From NCBI GenBank assembly GCA_016705005.1, contig JADIZB010000038.1, forward strand, positions 319,435-383,434: a DNA stretch of 64,000 nucleotides. The letters are read 5' to 3'. This stretch comes from Bacteroidales bacterium (GTDB lineage Bacteria; Bacteroidota; Bacteroidia; Bacteroidales; Lentimicrobiaceae). Within the stretch, counting starts at the first letter, position 1, and each line of letters opens with the position of its first letter. The position numbers and the translations under genes were made by a program. Positions 41,424 through 50,886 of this stretch are shown one piece after another. Below the pieces are notes generated by a model. That model was given only the letters and a program-made list of their open reading frames with translations. It was not told the DNA's origin and searched no databases.

Positions 41424-42581
41424 TTACTCCTGGGGTATATGCCACAAAAGCAATTGGTTACCAAAAGTTGCCAGCATCGATTTATCACCTGGCAGAAACT
41501 CAATAAATACTCTTCCATCGCTTGGAATTTCAAGCTTACTGATTCCTTCCATTGTGCGGGAACTCATCTCGAATCGCTGTAATACCTGCCCTGTTTCAAA
41601 ATCATGAACCCTAAGCTCGGGAAACTTTCCCCAACTAACAACACCCATGCTTCTGCCATCGTTGCTCAGCCTGAAATCGGGCTCATAATTCGAATTTGAT
41701 GGGAACACTGTCCTGGTACTCTGAAATCTGACAGCATCAATTACACTGATAAAATTCTGCCTTCCGGACGTTGCTGTCGCAGCTTTTAAATGAGGGATAC
41801 TCAGACAAAAGATAAACCTTCCGTCGGGCGACCAGGAAAGGCGGTAAATATTATCATAGTATTCATTGATGATAGCCACAGGAGAGAAATCTACTGTTTT
41901 ATATATCGATACAACCTGCTTGTATTTTTTTGTGAATTTGAGCCCTTTCTTATTTTTTCTGAACTGAGGATCCTGACCAAGTAATTGATCACCGGGACGC
42001 TCAGAAATGGCAATATACTTTCCGTCAGGGCTCAGGCACAGGCTGTTTGTCGCATTATCTGATGAGAATGAATTAACAATTTTCCCATTCTGTAAGTCGG
42101 TTATTTCAATTTTATTTCCGCTTAGTGAAACAGCATACTTTTCATCAGGTGTAATTTTTACATCATGATATTTGTCGAATCTTAAAACGCTGCGACCCGA
42201 TAAAGCATCCACAATTTCAAAATTGACTTCCCGGTCTTTGTTGCTTGCGAAATCAATATAAAAAAGTTGCTGAATCAGCAAATACCGTCCTCCTTCCGAC
42301 CACGTCACCCGTGAACCGGCATACCAGTTTCCAACATCAAACTGCCTGACTACCTTCCGGCTATTGATATCGTATAAATACAAAGGATAACTCTGAGTAG
42401 TTGCCAGTGCAATCAGAGACTTATCAGGCGACAAAGCCATTCCAGAATGAATATACTTTGTGTCAGTGGCGTTAAACCGCTCATATTCTGCATTTATAGT
42501 CTGGGCTGCAGCTGGTTGCAATGCTGCAAAAACACCAAACAATGTATTAAGGAAACAGATGCTTAGAATACTGATTTTCAT
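41424..42581 (-). CDS. Exported WD40/TolB-type beta-propeller protein
   Basis: The 385-residue protein starts with a signal peptide (MKISILSICFLNTLFGVF...AAAQ). It has propeller blades built on L-S-P-D-x-x motifs (MALSPDKSLIALAT, KITPDEKYAVSLS, LCLSPDGKYIAISE, LSWSPDGRFIFCLS). The start at 42581 is chosen at the Met just before the signal peptide; a longer frame begins at 42629. It probably acts in the periplasm or at the surface, but no partner can be named. The 167-base gap to the next gene contains word-repeat spacer (41340-41430). Confidence 0.75.
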   Translation of the reverse strand: MKISILSICFLNTLFGVFAALQPAAAQTINAEYERFNATDTKYIHSGMALSPDKSLIALATTQSYPLYLYDINSRKVVRQFDVGNWYAGSRVTWSEGGRYLLIQQLFYIDFASNKDREVNFEIVDALSGRSVLRFDKYHDVKITPDEKYAVSLSGNKIEITDLQNGKIVNSFSSDNATNSLCLSPDGKYIAISERPGDQLLGQDPQFRKNKKGLKFTKKYKQVVSIYKTVDFSPVAIINEYYDNIYRLSWSPDGRFIFCLSIPHLKAATATSGRQNFISVIDAVRFQSTRTVFPSNSNYEPDFRLSNDGRSMGVVSWGKFPELRVHDFETGQVLQRFEMSSRTMEGISKLEIPSDGRVFIEFLPGDKSMLATFGNQLLLWHIPQE

Positions 42582-42870
42582 AGATAAGCAGATTTCAAAA
42601 AGGAAAATGGACTTTTTTACATTAAACACATGTAATTATTACAATGTTTGCGAAATTATACCATATATCAGGTATTTGCAATCACCCTTTATACGTATTT
42701 TTCAATAAGTTCCATGCGTTAACCAGACAAAAAACAATCTTTGACGAGGTCTAACCAAGATGACCGGATTATATAATATACTGTATTACAATAATTTACA
42801 AATTCAAAGAGTTTGATACGCCTACAAATCATCCGGAATACTTCAAGTTTCTGACGCACAGACTTCTGCA

Positions 42871-42915
42871 AAAAAAATCCGTATCAGTAGGTATAAAAAT
42901 CCTTACTGATACGGA
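42871..42915 (-). terminator. Strong terminator after the TonB-dependent receptor gene
   Basis: On the reverse strand TCCGTATCAGTA pairs with TACTGATACGGA (12 bp) and is followed by T8. The rest of 42630-42988 holds only AT-rich spacer. Confidence 0.92.
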
Positions 42916-42988
42916 CGTTAAAGGAATATTGCAATCCGGATTCAGGGGCTGGAATCCGGCGAGAAATTACACTCGTTGAACCAGTTAA

Positions 42989-45406
42989 TCAAAACCTTGC
43001 CCTTAAAGTCAGTATAAAATTCCTGCCAGGTGCACTGATACCCGATGCATAAGGTCTGTACAACTGGTCAGTAATATTTTCAATGCCGGCATTTACGGTA
43101 AACATTTTATTCACAAACCACGCAGCCTTGAAATTCAACGTTGTCCATGCGGGTACAAAAGGCTTCCCGTTACTGTCCTTTGCATAGGGTGTAGCATCGG
43201 TGATTTCAGAAAGCGGCATATCCCCTGCATCCATACCTGCATTGTATTCAGCGTAGAAATCAAATCGAAACCTGTGTATTTCATAGGTAAGGTGGGTGCT
43301 GCCAAAAAGCGGTACAGCATGTCGAAGCGGATAATACTTCAGGCTATCTTCGCTTTGCTCTTCTCCTTTCTGAAAGCTAAGGGTACTTTTCAAGCCAAAT
43401 CCCATACCGGGGTTAATCTCAATTCCGGCCTGGATTCCACTTACCCAGGCCCGGGTGATGTTCTGAATTGCCTGAACCCTGCTCAATGATCCATCATAAA
43501 TAATACTGTCGTTCCCATTGTAGCTAAAATCGCGGCGGGCCAATGCGTTATCAAGCAGGGTATAATAAATACTCACATCTGCCTTGACGTATTTGCCAAA
43601 TACCACTGCTGTTCCTGCTTCGGCATTCCAGGCATATTCCGGCTGCAGTCCGGCATTAGGAACAACCACTGAACCGGGCTCCGAATCAAAGACTTTTCCA
43701 AGATCATCAATGTTGGGCGATCTGAAACCTGAAGACAGGTTAGTATAGAACTGCCAGTTTTCGGCAGGTGCAAAAGTAAGGCCCAGACTTCCGTTGAGTG
43801 CGCCGTTTGCAACAGAAGCATGAACAAACGGGAAAGGGAACATAGTTGTATCAAAGTCAGCTTCCAGCGCTATGTAACTATATCTTAAACCTGCATTCAA
43901 CACCCATTTCGGATCAAGCTTCCATTTGAGGTTGGCATAGGCCGCATATGACTGCCAGGTAGAACCATCGGGATACCGGGTATTGGTTGGAGTAACCGTT
44001 CCGTCAGCGATCTTAATCCTGTTGGCTTCTGAATTTACAAGATTATATATCGCTTCCGCACCATAAAACAATGAAACGGACTCCCCAAGTTTTTTATCCA
44101 GATCAAGGTTGAATGAATAAGCATTTACCTTTTCAAACTGGTTGCGAAGTCTTGCATTGTTCATTTTCCGGTCATGACGGCTTTCTTCATATAGCTGATG
44201 CGCAGCAACAATCCTTATGGCATCGGCAAGTGGGCCCTTAGCGGTGTATTTTGCTTCAAGCCGGTTCATCATCCATTTCTGCGGACCATAATACCATTCA
44301 GCATTGACCAGTTTCCCATCATCGTCAGTCAGATATAACCTGTCGTAACGGGGTGCATCTGATGTGGCAGAATAATAAAAACCATAATCAAAGTACCATT
44401 TTGCTGATGGTCTGAAACTTATGCGCTGCAATGCATTAAACTGGCTATAACCCGAGTAAATCTGTTTTTGCGGATCATCATTCACAACTTCAATATCTTC
44501 ACCATCAGCTGTTTTCTGATAAACGGGTCTGAGATAGTATTTGTTACCTTTTGAACCAGCCACCAGATCATCATAATCAGACCATGTCAGGCTTGTAGTA
44601 AAAGCCCATTGTTTAAGCCCGGCATTAAAATCCAAATGACCTGATTTTTCAAAATTGGCAGAGGATATCCTCCCGAAAACATTTCCACTGAAAACAGTTT
44701 TTCCATTATCGGAAAATTTAGGCTTCAGGGTATGGAAATCCATGACGCCGCCAATTGCATCGCTGCCATACATAACAGCGCCGGGGCCAAACATAATCTC
44801 ATTGCTTTCAACCGATGCTGCATCAAGAGAAATCACATTCTGAAGGTTTCCGGTACGGAAAATAGCATTGTTCATTCTTACGCCATCAACCACCAGCATT
44901 ACCCGGTTGGTAGCGAAGCCTCTTAATACGGGTGAACCTCCCGCGAGCTGACTTTTCTGAATATAGGCATAGCCACCGGCATGAAGCAGATCTGCCGATG
45001 TTTGTGGATTTGCAAATGCAATCTGATGCATCGAGATTGTCTCTATGCGGTGAGGAATTTCGCGATCCTCCTGTTCCCAGCGGTTGGCTGAAATTACCAC
45101 AGCATCAAGACTGAGGTTAAGTGCTTTCATGACAACAACAAACTTAATTTCCTTCAGCATACCAGGCGTAAAAGCCGTCGTTTTATATCCCAGGTGCCTG
45201 AAGAACAAGCTATCAGACACTCCGGCTTTTGAAATATCCGCTTGTCCCTTTACATTGGTCGTTGCAGTGAAGTTCTTACTTTTATTGAAAACGGCTACAT
45301 TGGACAAGACCTGTCCGGTAATGTCATCTATTACAGTAACTTTCTGAGCCTTTACAGCGAACAACAGCAAAGTGAAAGCAATAGTCAGGAATAATTTATT
45401 TTTCAT
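42989..45406 (-). CDS. TonB-dependent receptor, SusC-like with carboxypeptidase-type N-terminus
   Basis: The roughly 805-residue outer-membrane receptor takes up a ligand using TonB energy. A signal peptide (MKNKLFLTIAFTLLLFAVKA) leads to a CarboxypepD_reg-like beta-sandwich (TVIDDITGQVLSNVAVFNKSKNF). Then comes a plug domain with LLHAGGYAYIQKSQLAGGSPVLRGFATNRVMLVVDGVRMNNAIF near residues 145-188, and a 22-stranded barrel ending in F (NFILTLRARF). The N- and C-terminal features suggest a heme or iron or vitamin type receptor, but the ligand cannot be told. The adjacent small gene and a palindrome upstream may be linked to its regulation. Confidence 0.9.
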   Translation of the reverse strand: MKNKLFLTIAFTLLLFAVKAQKVTVIDDITGQVLSNVAVFNKSKNFTATTNVKGQADISKAGVSDSLFFRHLGYKTTAFTPGMLKEIKFVVVMKALNLSLDAVVISANRWEQEDREIPHRIETISMHQIAFANPQTSADLLHAGGYAYIQKSQLAGGSPVLRGFATNRVMLVVDGVRMNNAIFRTGNLQNVISLDAASVESNEIMFGPGAVMYGSDAIGGVMDFHTLKPKFSDNGKTVFSGNVFGRISSANFEKSGHLDFNAGLKQWAFTTSLTWSDYDDLVAGSKGNKYYLRPVYQKTADGEDIEVVNDDPQKQIYSGYSQFNALQRISFRPSAKWYFDYGFYYSATSDAPRYDRLYLTDDDGKLVNAEWYYGPQKWMMNRLEAKYTAKGPLADAIRIVAAHQLYEESRHDRKMNNARLRNQFEKVNAYSFNLDLDKKLGESVSLFYGAEAIYNLVNSEANRIKIADGTVTPTNTRYPDGSTWQSYAAYANLKWKLDPKWVLNAGLRYSYIALEADFDTTMFPFPFVHASVANGALNGSLGLTFAPAENWQFYTNLSSGFRSPNIDDLGKVFDSEPGSVVVPNAGLQPEYAWNAEAGTAVVFGKYVKADVSIYYTLLDNALARRDFSYNGNDSIIYDGSLSRVQAIQNITRAWVSGIQAGIEINPGMGFGLKSTLSFQKGEEQSEDSLKYYPLRHAVPLFGSTHLTYEIHRFRFDFYAEYNAGMDAGDMPLSEITDATPYAKDSNGKPFVPAWTTLNFKAAWFVNKMFTVNAGIENITDQLYRPYASGISAPGRNFILTLRARF

Positions 45407-45459
45407 TTTAATCTGAATAAAATTTGACACTTATTTTAGCTGGCTATAACACCATACCA

Positions 45460-45479
45460 GTTGCAAAAATTTTTGCAAC
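45460..45479. promoter_or_regulatory. Perfect 20-bp palindrome upstream of the receptor gene
   Basis: GTTGCAAAAATTTTTGCAAC is its own reverse complement without a loop. It lies 54 bases before the receptor start at 45406 and 26 bases after the end of the preceding gene. No TAnnTTTG box is seen for the receptor. This could be a repressor or activator operator; the symmetry and lack of a U run make it a poor terminator. Confidence 0.4.
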
Positions 45480-45505
45480 CGGGCAGAGTATTCCTAAAAT
45501 GAGTA

Positions 45506-46030
45506 TCAGTATTTCGGAGGATGCGGGAACTCAGTAAAATGCAGGTAGGAGTAACAAACAGCATTAAAACTATATTTCCGGGTACTCGCAACAGGAATAA
45601 AATCAACGTTAAAGTTAACCGGAGTGAAAAGCCCTGAAAGAAACAACGAAAACAGATTGTTCACCCTGGCAGTCTGATTGTTGCCATTCATCATTCCCTT
45701 AACAAAAGTATTCAGATTCCTGAATAGTCCGGTTTCCTTCTCGTCCTGTATACAATAGTAATCAGTTACACCGGCAGCAACAGCCTTTCTTTTTACAATA
45801 TCATACATACTTCCTTTATACCGGAATTCCTTTTCGTGAATCCAGATAAAGTCATACTTGTTTCCCTGCGTCAGTCTGATTATGGTAAGCTGTGATTCAG
45901 GGACAGATTCCTTGATTAACTTTTTAACTTCAGATTTGATCTGCAATTCCTTTGCTTTGAACACAAAAAAGTAACCGACTGTATTAAAACAGACGATTAG
46001 TGTGAGTAATATGGCAGCAAGTCGTTTCAA
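45506..46030 (-). CDS. Hypothetical small membrane-anchored protein upstream of the TonB receptor
   Basis: The roughly 174-residue protein has one N-terminal membrane or signal helix (KRLAAILLTLIVCFNTVGYFF) and a mixed alpha/beta part with IKESVPESQLTIIRLTQGNKY and a Tyr/Phe-rich end (YSFNAVCYSYLHFTEFPHPPKY). I recognise no family. A frame from 46060 runs over the TACATTTG promoter box, so translation must begin later. I choose TTG at 46030, 18 bases after the box, which gives MKRLAAILLTLIV. It precedes the receptor on the same strand and could share its signal. Confidence 0.5.
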   Translation of the reverse strand: MKRLAAILLTLIVCFNTVGYFFVFKAKELQIKSEVKKLIKESVPESQLTIIRLTQGNKYDFIWIHEKEFRYKGSMYDIVKRKAVAAGVTDYYCIQDEKETGLFRNLNTFVKGMMNGNNQTARVNNLFSLFLSGLFTPVNFNVDFIPVASTRKYSFNAVCYSYLHFTEFPHPPKY

Positions 46031-46048
46031 AACAGGATATGGAAGGTG

Positions 46049-46056
46049 CAAATGTA
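46049..46056 (-). promoter_or_regulatory. -7 promoter element that decides the start of the hypothetical gene
   Basis: The reverse strand carries TACATTTG, a perfect TAnnTTTG, inside the longer reading frame. It moves the start to TTG at 46030. Confidence 0.5.
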
Positions 46057-46172
46057 ACAAAATCGGTTACTTAAAAAAAATATGGGTCTGTCTTGAGGAT
46101 GGAATCCCTGATGACAGGACGAGTATTTTCACGGCGTTTCATTACCATGAGATCATTTCCCGAACATGGATG

Positions 46173-46180
46173 TACCTTTG
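46173..46180 (+). promoter_or_regulatory. Candidate -7 promoter element for the methyltransferase-like gene
   Basis: TACCTTTG is a perfect TAnnTTTG. A 9-codon frame (46200-46229, MKLKNRIFA) starts 19 bases after it, and the main gene follows at 46253. Confidence 0.5.
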
Positions 46181-46252
46181 TAAAGTAAATTCATTCACGA
46201 TGAAGCTGAAAAACAGAATTTTTGCCTGACTGAATTCTGATTTTAAGGAACC

Positions 46253-46792
46253 ATGAATTTAATGATAAGATATTTATTGGGTTACGTATTCGGTTTAGCC
46301 GTGTTTGGAATTCTTGTACCGACAGGTCTGCTATGGCTTTCAGATGCCGACCCGTTTAAAATACCCTGTTTATCTGAGAACCGGTTGTTACATATAATAC
46401 CATCATCCCCGTTTTTTCTGACCGGCATAATCTTTATGGCATGGTCAAATTTCTCACTGCTATTTAGCGGCAAAGGCGGGCCTGCCGATGGGTTTGGGAT
46501 AGCCATCTCGCCAAGAACGAAACACCTGGTAACAACCGGGCCCTACAGGTATAGCAGAAATCCTATGGTTTTCGGGGCATTCAACCTGTATTTCTCAATA
46601 GGAATATATCAGATGTCAATCCTTTGTATCATTGTTTTACTGATCTTACTCAGGTTTGTTGCCAAACAAATCCTCAGGTCTGAGGAAAAAAGGCTGCTGA
46701 AGGATTTCGGAAAAGAATATGCTGATTACCGAAGAAGAACCCCCAGAATACTGCCCGATTTGAGAAACATCCTGATCTCAGGCAATGAATGA
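46253..46792 (+). CDS. Isoprenylcysteine carboxyl methyltransferase-family (ICMT/PEMT-like) membrane protein
   Basis: The 179-residue protein has about four membrane helices and the ICMT C-terminal signature: KHLVTTGPYRYSRNPMVFGAF near residues 96-116 (the G-P-Y-x-x-x-R-N/H-P motif that binds S-adenosylmethionine). EEKRLLKDFGKEYADYRRRTPR near 143-164 gives the later E-x-Y-x-x-Y-x-x-x-x-x-R pattern. Family members methylate lipids or small molecules at the membrane; the substrate here is unknown. It ends 13 bases before the convergent rluA-family gene. Confidence 0.82.
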   Translation: MNLMIRYLLGYVFGLAVFGILVPTGLLWLSDADPFKIPCLSENRLLHIIPSSPFFLTGIIFMAWSNFSLLFSGKGGPADGFGIAISPRTKHLVTTGPYRYSRNPMVFGAFNLYFSIGIYQMSILCIIVLLILLRFVAKQILRSEEKRLLKDFGKEYADYRRRTPRILPDLRNILISGNE

Positions 46793-46804
46793 ACCGTAGA
46801 TACT

Positions 46805-47908
46805 TCAGGCAAAAGAATTACCCTGATCTGCACCTGATCTTCCGGCAATGTATCCCTCCCACTTCCCGAGCACCTGACTCATATCATCGGGCAGAGGAGA
46901 ATCGAAAAACATTTTCTCGTGGGTAACCGGATGCACAAAACCAAGTGATTTGGCATGAAGTGCCTGCCTTGGAAGAATTTCGAAACAACTTTCTATAAAC
47001 TTATTATATGATCCGGAGGTCGTGCCCTTCAGTATGCGGTTTCCCCCATATCGTTCATCACTGAAGAGTGGGTGTCCGAAGTGCTTCATGTGCGCTCTTA
47101 TCTGGTGTGTCCGGCCGGTTTCAAGCCGGCATTCAATCAGACTCACATAACCATAACTTCGCAGAATTCTGTAATGGGTTACAGCATGCTTTCCATGTTC
47201 ACCGTCAGGGAAAACAGCCATTACCAGCCTGTTGCTCAGGTTACGGCCAACATGGCCAGTGATGGTACCCTCGTTTTCCTTCGGAGTTCCCCATACTATG
47301 GCCTGATAGGTACGGTCAATGGTATGATCGAAGAAATTCTTTGCGAGCCGGGTCTGCGCTTCTTCAGTTTTTGCCACCAGGATGATTCCGGAGGTATCCT
47401 TATCGATGCGGTGAACAAGCAAAGGCATGGCATCGGGCCTGTTTCCCGGTGTGTTCCTGAAATGCCATAATATTGCATTAACCATCGTGCCATCATAATT
47501 TCCATGACCCGGATGCACTACCATACCCGCCCTTTTGTTGATTACAAGCAGGTGGTCATCTTCAAATACAATGTCCAGTGGAATGTCTTCAGGATAAATA
47601 TCAGTCACCCTGGGAGGGTGAGCCATGACTACAGAAATGACATCTTGTGGTTTGACCCGGTAATTGGGTTTTACAGGATCGCCGTTAACAAGAATATTTC
47701 CTGCATGAGCAGCCTGCTGAATCTTATTGCGGGAAGCATTTTCGATTCGGATCATCAGAAATTTATCGATCCGCAGAAGTCCCTGTCCTTTGTCGGCAAT
47801 TATCCGGTGATGTTCAAACAGTTCGTTCTCAACATTTTCGTCGTCGATAAAATCCGGCGATTCATGCTCTTCAGTGAATTTATCTTCCGAAATCATGCAG
47901 GAAACCAC
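46805..47908 (-). CDS. rluD: RluA-family 23S rRNA pseudouridine synthase (RluD-like)
   Basis: The 367-residue enzyme isomerises uridine in 23S rRNA. An N-terminal S4 RNA-binding domain (about 42-105: RIDKFLMIRIENASRNKIQQ, NGDPVKPNYRVKPQD) precedes the catalytic domain. The motif LLVHRIDKDTSGIILVAKT near 163-181 holds the catalytic Asp. GRTHQIRAHMKHFGHPLFSDERYGG is the C-terminal family motif. The first 25 residues are acidic and extra compared with the usual start. It begins directly at the end of the T9SS protein gene, so the two are co-transcribed behind the PASTA gene. Confidence 0.93.
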   Translation of the reverse strand: MVSCMISEDKFTEEHESPDFIDDENVENELFEHHRIIADKGQGLLRIDKFLMIRIENASRNKIQQAAHAGNILVNGDPVKPNYRVKPQDVISVVMAHPPRVTDIYPEDIPLDIVFEDDHLLVINKRAGMVVHPGHGNYDGTMVNAILWHFRNTPGNRPDAMPLLVHRIDKDTSGIILVAKTEEAQTRLAKNFFDHTIDRTYQAIVWGTPKENEGTITGHVGRNLSNRLVMAVFPDGEHGKHAVTHYRILRSYGYVSLIECRLETGRTHQIRAHMKHFGHPLFSDERYGGNRILKGTTSGSYNKFIESCFEILPRQALHAKSLGFVHPVTHEKMFFDSPLPDDMSQVLGKWEGYIAGRSGADQGNSFA

Positions 47909-49915
47909 TTAATGGTTTATCAGAAGTCTGGCGTTTCCGGTGACCGATCCGGAAAGATCCGAAATCCGGATGAAATAGATACCGGATGGAAGGTTGCTCA
48001 GATCCTCTTCACGACTGTATGGTTTATCGAGAATCTTTTTACCTGTAGTATTGTAAACTTCTGTTCTGTAACGTGATATACCCGAGCCGACAGGCAACTC
48101 AATAACTACTTTGCCATCTTTTGTCGGATTAGGATAAATGCTTAGGGTACCTGATTTATGTTGTTCATACACCCCGACTACCTTTTCTTTTCCAAGGATT
48201 GGTCTCATCATAAGCGCACCTTTATAAAGACTTTGATTCCATCCGCCAAAATTCCTGAAGAAAATATTCGAAGAGGCGTCATTGTTCTTATCGAATCCAA
48301 TATTCAGGTTATCAGAGGTAACCTGTTCCCAGCCTATGTAAAATGTTAAGTTTGGAAATCTGCCTGGTTCTATTTGAATAACGCTGTCAGGGTGATAGGT
48401 AAAATACTGGTTCAGACTATCTTCAAACGCCGGCTCGTAGCCATACTTTGAATAGATAAGTTCTCCGGGTTCACCAAAATAGTCGTTCCATATGTTAAGG
48501 TAAAAATCGTTGACATTTCCATCTTTAAGTGTCTGGTTAAAATACATCTGTATGGCAAGCAGCGAGTCAGGACTGTTCAGAACAAACCGGTAGGCGAGTT
48601 GTGCTGAAACGGAAGAAAGTCCGTATCCTGCTTCTGCAGTACCATCATCATAGGAAAGATAGTTGGCAAACAATTGTACATTCCTGACGGTATCGTTTTC
48701 ACGCCGGCCCAGACTGGCTTCAGTATTAATTATATGAGTGGTTGTAAAATAAACCCGTTCCTGGGTTCCGATCTGGAACTGAAAATCGATCGGGGGCTTT
48801 GCAAAAGGCTGGTGTTTAACATAACCCGACTCAGTAAATGGGGCAACGAAATAGTTCCCACCGTTGTATTCCCTGAATGGTGGCTGATAATCCCTCGAAA
48901 CTTCATACCGGTAAGATGCATTGTAGGATATACCATCCAGATTGGTAATTTTAAGATCGATAGAATCACGCATTTCTTCAATAAAATTGGCCCGATACTG
49001 GTTATAAGGCATGGAAGTATAATTCCGGAGCATCCGGGGCGCCTTTCCTGCAAAGGCAACATCACGGTGCAATGTATCGTTGATGCCTCGTCCAAGGTTC
49101 AGATATACATAATCGATGTTCCACTGGTCTCCGTTGCTTTGCCAGTCGGGTAGAATACTGCTTGATAAACTGGCGTAATTGCGGAACCGGAAACGAAACC
49201 CCGATGTATAAAACCTTGAACTGTCGGTAACCGGAACGATGACCTGTCTGAACCATGTGCTGTCTTCAGCATAAAAGTCAACCAGACTTAATCCGGGAGA
49301 TCCCCATGCCTTTACCCAACCTTCGAGGATTGTTGTGTCGGCCGGGTTAATGAGGGTGTCTCCTCCGCTGATGATTGTATCAGCCGGCACAATCAGTACG
49401 GTAGTTTCCCCGGGAGCGAGGAATTCAAGAACCAGCGAATCAGCCCTTGCCGGAACATTTCCATAACCCTGGGGTTGAAAATAAAAGCTAAAATAAATCG
49501 AATCGGCGCGGGTTAGTTTACGGGGAACAGGTGAAAATACTGAATCAAGCCGGATCGGCTGAGAAGTCAGGTAGTCGGCCATGTATGGAAATTCGCTGGC
49601 GTTTTCATAAAGTCTGCCCAGGTTATTGATGGCATCCAGGGTAGCAACACCAACAGTGGGTGGATTAACGGCATAATCGTCGCTGATAAATGCGTCCATA
49701 TCAGACCACAGGACCTGATCAGGAAATACCGAAGGCCGGTAGAAATCATCAAAGAAAGGGAGAGTCAATGCGGTTCCGGGGGTTCGTACTGATTTTTCCT
49801 GCGTAGCCCTTTTCATGACCTGTGGATTAACCTCCAGACCTGAAATTACTTCCTGCCCGCAAATAGTGCCTGACAGAAAAATGAAAAATATAGCGAATGG
49901 AAGAAGCCTTTTCAT
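47909..49915 (-). CDS. T9SS-sorted extracellular protein, function unknown
   Basis: The 668-residue protein has a signal peptide (LLPFAIFFIFLSGTICG), a long beta-rich middle with no recognised domain, and a C-terminal type A T9SS sorting domain of about 75 residues: LSIYPNPTKDGKVVIELP, TEVYNTTGKKILDKP, LSNLPSGIYFIRISD. Its export and surface attachment through the type IX system is therefore likely. It lies between the PASTA and rluD genes on the reverse strand. This combined order is, as I recall, kept in several Bacteroidetes. Confidence 0.85.
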   Translation of the reverse strand: MKRLLPFAIFFIFLSGTICGQEVISGLEVNPQVMKRATQEKSVRTPGTALTLPFFDDFYRPSVFPDQVLWSDMDAFISDDYAVNPPTVGVATLDAINNLGRLYENASEFPYMADYLTSQPIRLDSVFSPVPRKLTRADSIYFSFYFQPQGYGNVPARADSLVLEFLAPGETTVLIVPADTIISGGDTLINPADTTILEGWVKAWGSPGLSLVDFYAEDSTWFRQVIVPVTDSSRFYTSGFRFRFRNYASLSSSILPDWQSNGDQWNIDYVYLNLGRGINDTLHRDVAFAGKAPRMLRNYTSMPYNQYRANFIEEMRDSIDLKITNLDGISYNASYRYEVSRDYQPPFREYNGGNYFVAPFTESGYVKHQPFAKPPIDFQFQIGTQERVYFTTTHIINTEASLGRRENDTVRNVQLFANYLSYDDGTAEAGYGLSSVSAQLAYRFVLNSPDSLLAIQMYFNQTLKDGNVNDFYLNIWNDYFGEPGELIYSKYGYEPAFEDSLNQYFTYHPDSVIQIEPGRFPNLTFYIGWEQVTSDNLNIGFDKNNDASSNIFFRNFGGWNQSLYKGALMMRPILGKEKVVGVYEQHKSGTLSIYPNPTKDGKVVIELPVGSGISRYRTEVYNTTGKKILDKPYSREEDLSNLPSGIYFIRISDLSGSVTGNARLLINH

Positions 49916-49962
49916 TTTGGTTATATCTTAATTCACAAACGGCACTTTGGTACTTCTAATTA

Positions 49963-50796
49963 CTAAAAAAGCGTATCCTGCTGATTATCAATTGTATCAG
50001 CACCCATCATTTCAAGAAATGGTTCAAAGTCAAAAACTGCAGGATCCCTGTAAACAAGGTTTACCTGTTGACCTGCATTTACCATCAGTCCCTTGGAAAA
50101 TGCGGGACTTTGACTGAAAACCCTTGCTGTTTCAGGATCTGCATCATTTTCAAAAATCTCTTCACCCATTGAGAGATAATACCTGTCGAGAATCAGCATT
50201 GCTTCTGACCTTGTTTTTCCAAGAAGAAATGGCAGCTTAAACTTTCCGTTACCCGTACTCTGACCTACCCTGAGTGATATGACCGACCCCTTAAGAATGG
50301 GCGTTCCGGGTGCTATTTCACGTCCCTTGAAAAACTGCCCTAAAACAGCATTGGCGGCTATATCGGGAACATAACTGACACTTCCGAGAATCAGGTCATA
50401 AGTTTCGAGCGTTGAACTGGCCTGCCGCAGTGTCATATCTACAAGTCCTGGCATACTAACCTGTTCGGGCAACAAAGCAACCGTTGTCAGGTATATTTTC
50501 CTTTGTTTTTTCACATGCGAACCCGGTTGTGGATCCTGAATAATAACCGTCCCTTTGGGTTGTCTGGAATCAAATACAGAATCTACAACAATGACTTCAA
50601 AGTTTTCGATGGTTTCAAGCTGTTCGATTTGTGAAGGCAATAAGCCAATAAGTGAAGGAACAGTTACCGACTCTCCGTGATGTGTATACCATTTCAGCAT
50701 ACTAATAACCAGGGCAATGATGGCAGCTGACAAAACCACCGAAATGATCAGATGCCTTACAAAAACTCTCGTTTGTATAAACTCAGTAAAATTCAT
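49963..50796 (-). CDS. PASTA domain membrane protein
   Basis: The 277-residue protein has an N-terminal inner-membrane helix (LIISVVLSAAIIALVISML) and about three PASTA repeats (GESVTVPSLIGLLPSQIEQLETIENFE, VSMPGLVDMTLRQASSTLETYDLILG, KFKLPFLLGKTRSEAMLILDRYYL). PASTA domains bind muropeptides or beta-lactams in kinases and penicillin-binding proteins. Here no kinase or transpeptidase domain is attached, so it may be a periplasmic sensor or scaffold for cell-wall work. It is divergent from ddl, which supports a cell-wall theme. Confidence 0.88.
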   Translation of the reverse strand: MNFTEFIQTRVFVRHLIISVVLSAAIIALVISMLKWYTHHGESVTVPSLIGLLPSQIEQLETIENFEVIVVDSVFDSRQPKGTVIIQDPQPGSHVKKQRKIYLTTVALLPEQVSMPGLVDMTLRQASSTLETYDLILGSVSYVPDIAANAVLGQFFKGREIAPGTPILKGSVISLRVGQSTGNGKFKLPFLLGKTRSEAMLILDRYYLSMGEEIFENDADPETARVFSQSPAFSKGLMVNAGQQVNLVYRDPAVFDFEPFLEMMGADTIDNQQDTLF

Positions 50797-50830
50797 GTAA
50801 AACTGGTTAACCTTATTATCCGGGCTTTCC

Positions 50831-50860
50831 TTGCCCGGCCGGTCAGGATTATTAACTTTG
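50831..50860 (+). promoter_or_regulatory. Distal promoter candidate for ddl
   Basis: TTG at 50831-50833 and TAACTTTG at 50853-50860 are separated by 19 bases. The start would lie about 120 bases before the ddl ATG at 50981. Confidence 0.45.
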
Positions 50861-50886
50861 CCGGTGGCAATTTATTGCTCAGTGAG

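Noticed and set aside
41282..41533. An 83-codon reverse frame between the two exported proteins
   Set aside because: It overlaps the end of the WD40-type gene in a different frame and includes word-repeat spacer.
45460..45479. Terminator at the palindrome
   Set aside because: It has no loop and no T run after it on either strand.
45407..45505. Cobalamin or other riboswitch before the TonB receptor
   Set aside because: The spacer is only about 100 bases and shows none of the conserved riboswitch boxes; only the palindrome stands out.
47504..48076. A 190-codon forward frame
   Set aside because: It is antisense to rluD and to the end of the T9SS protein gene, both strongly supported.
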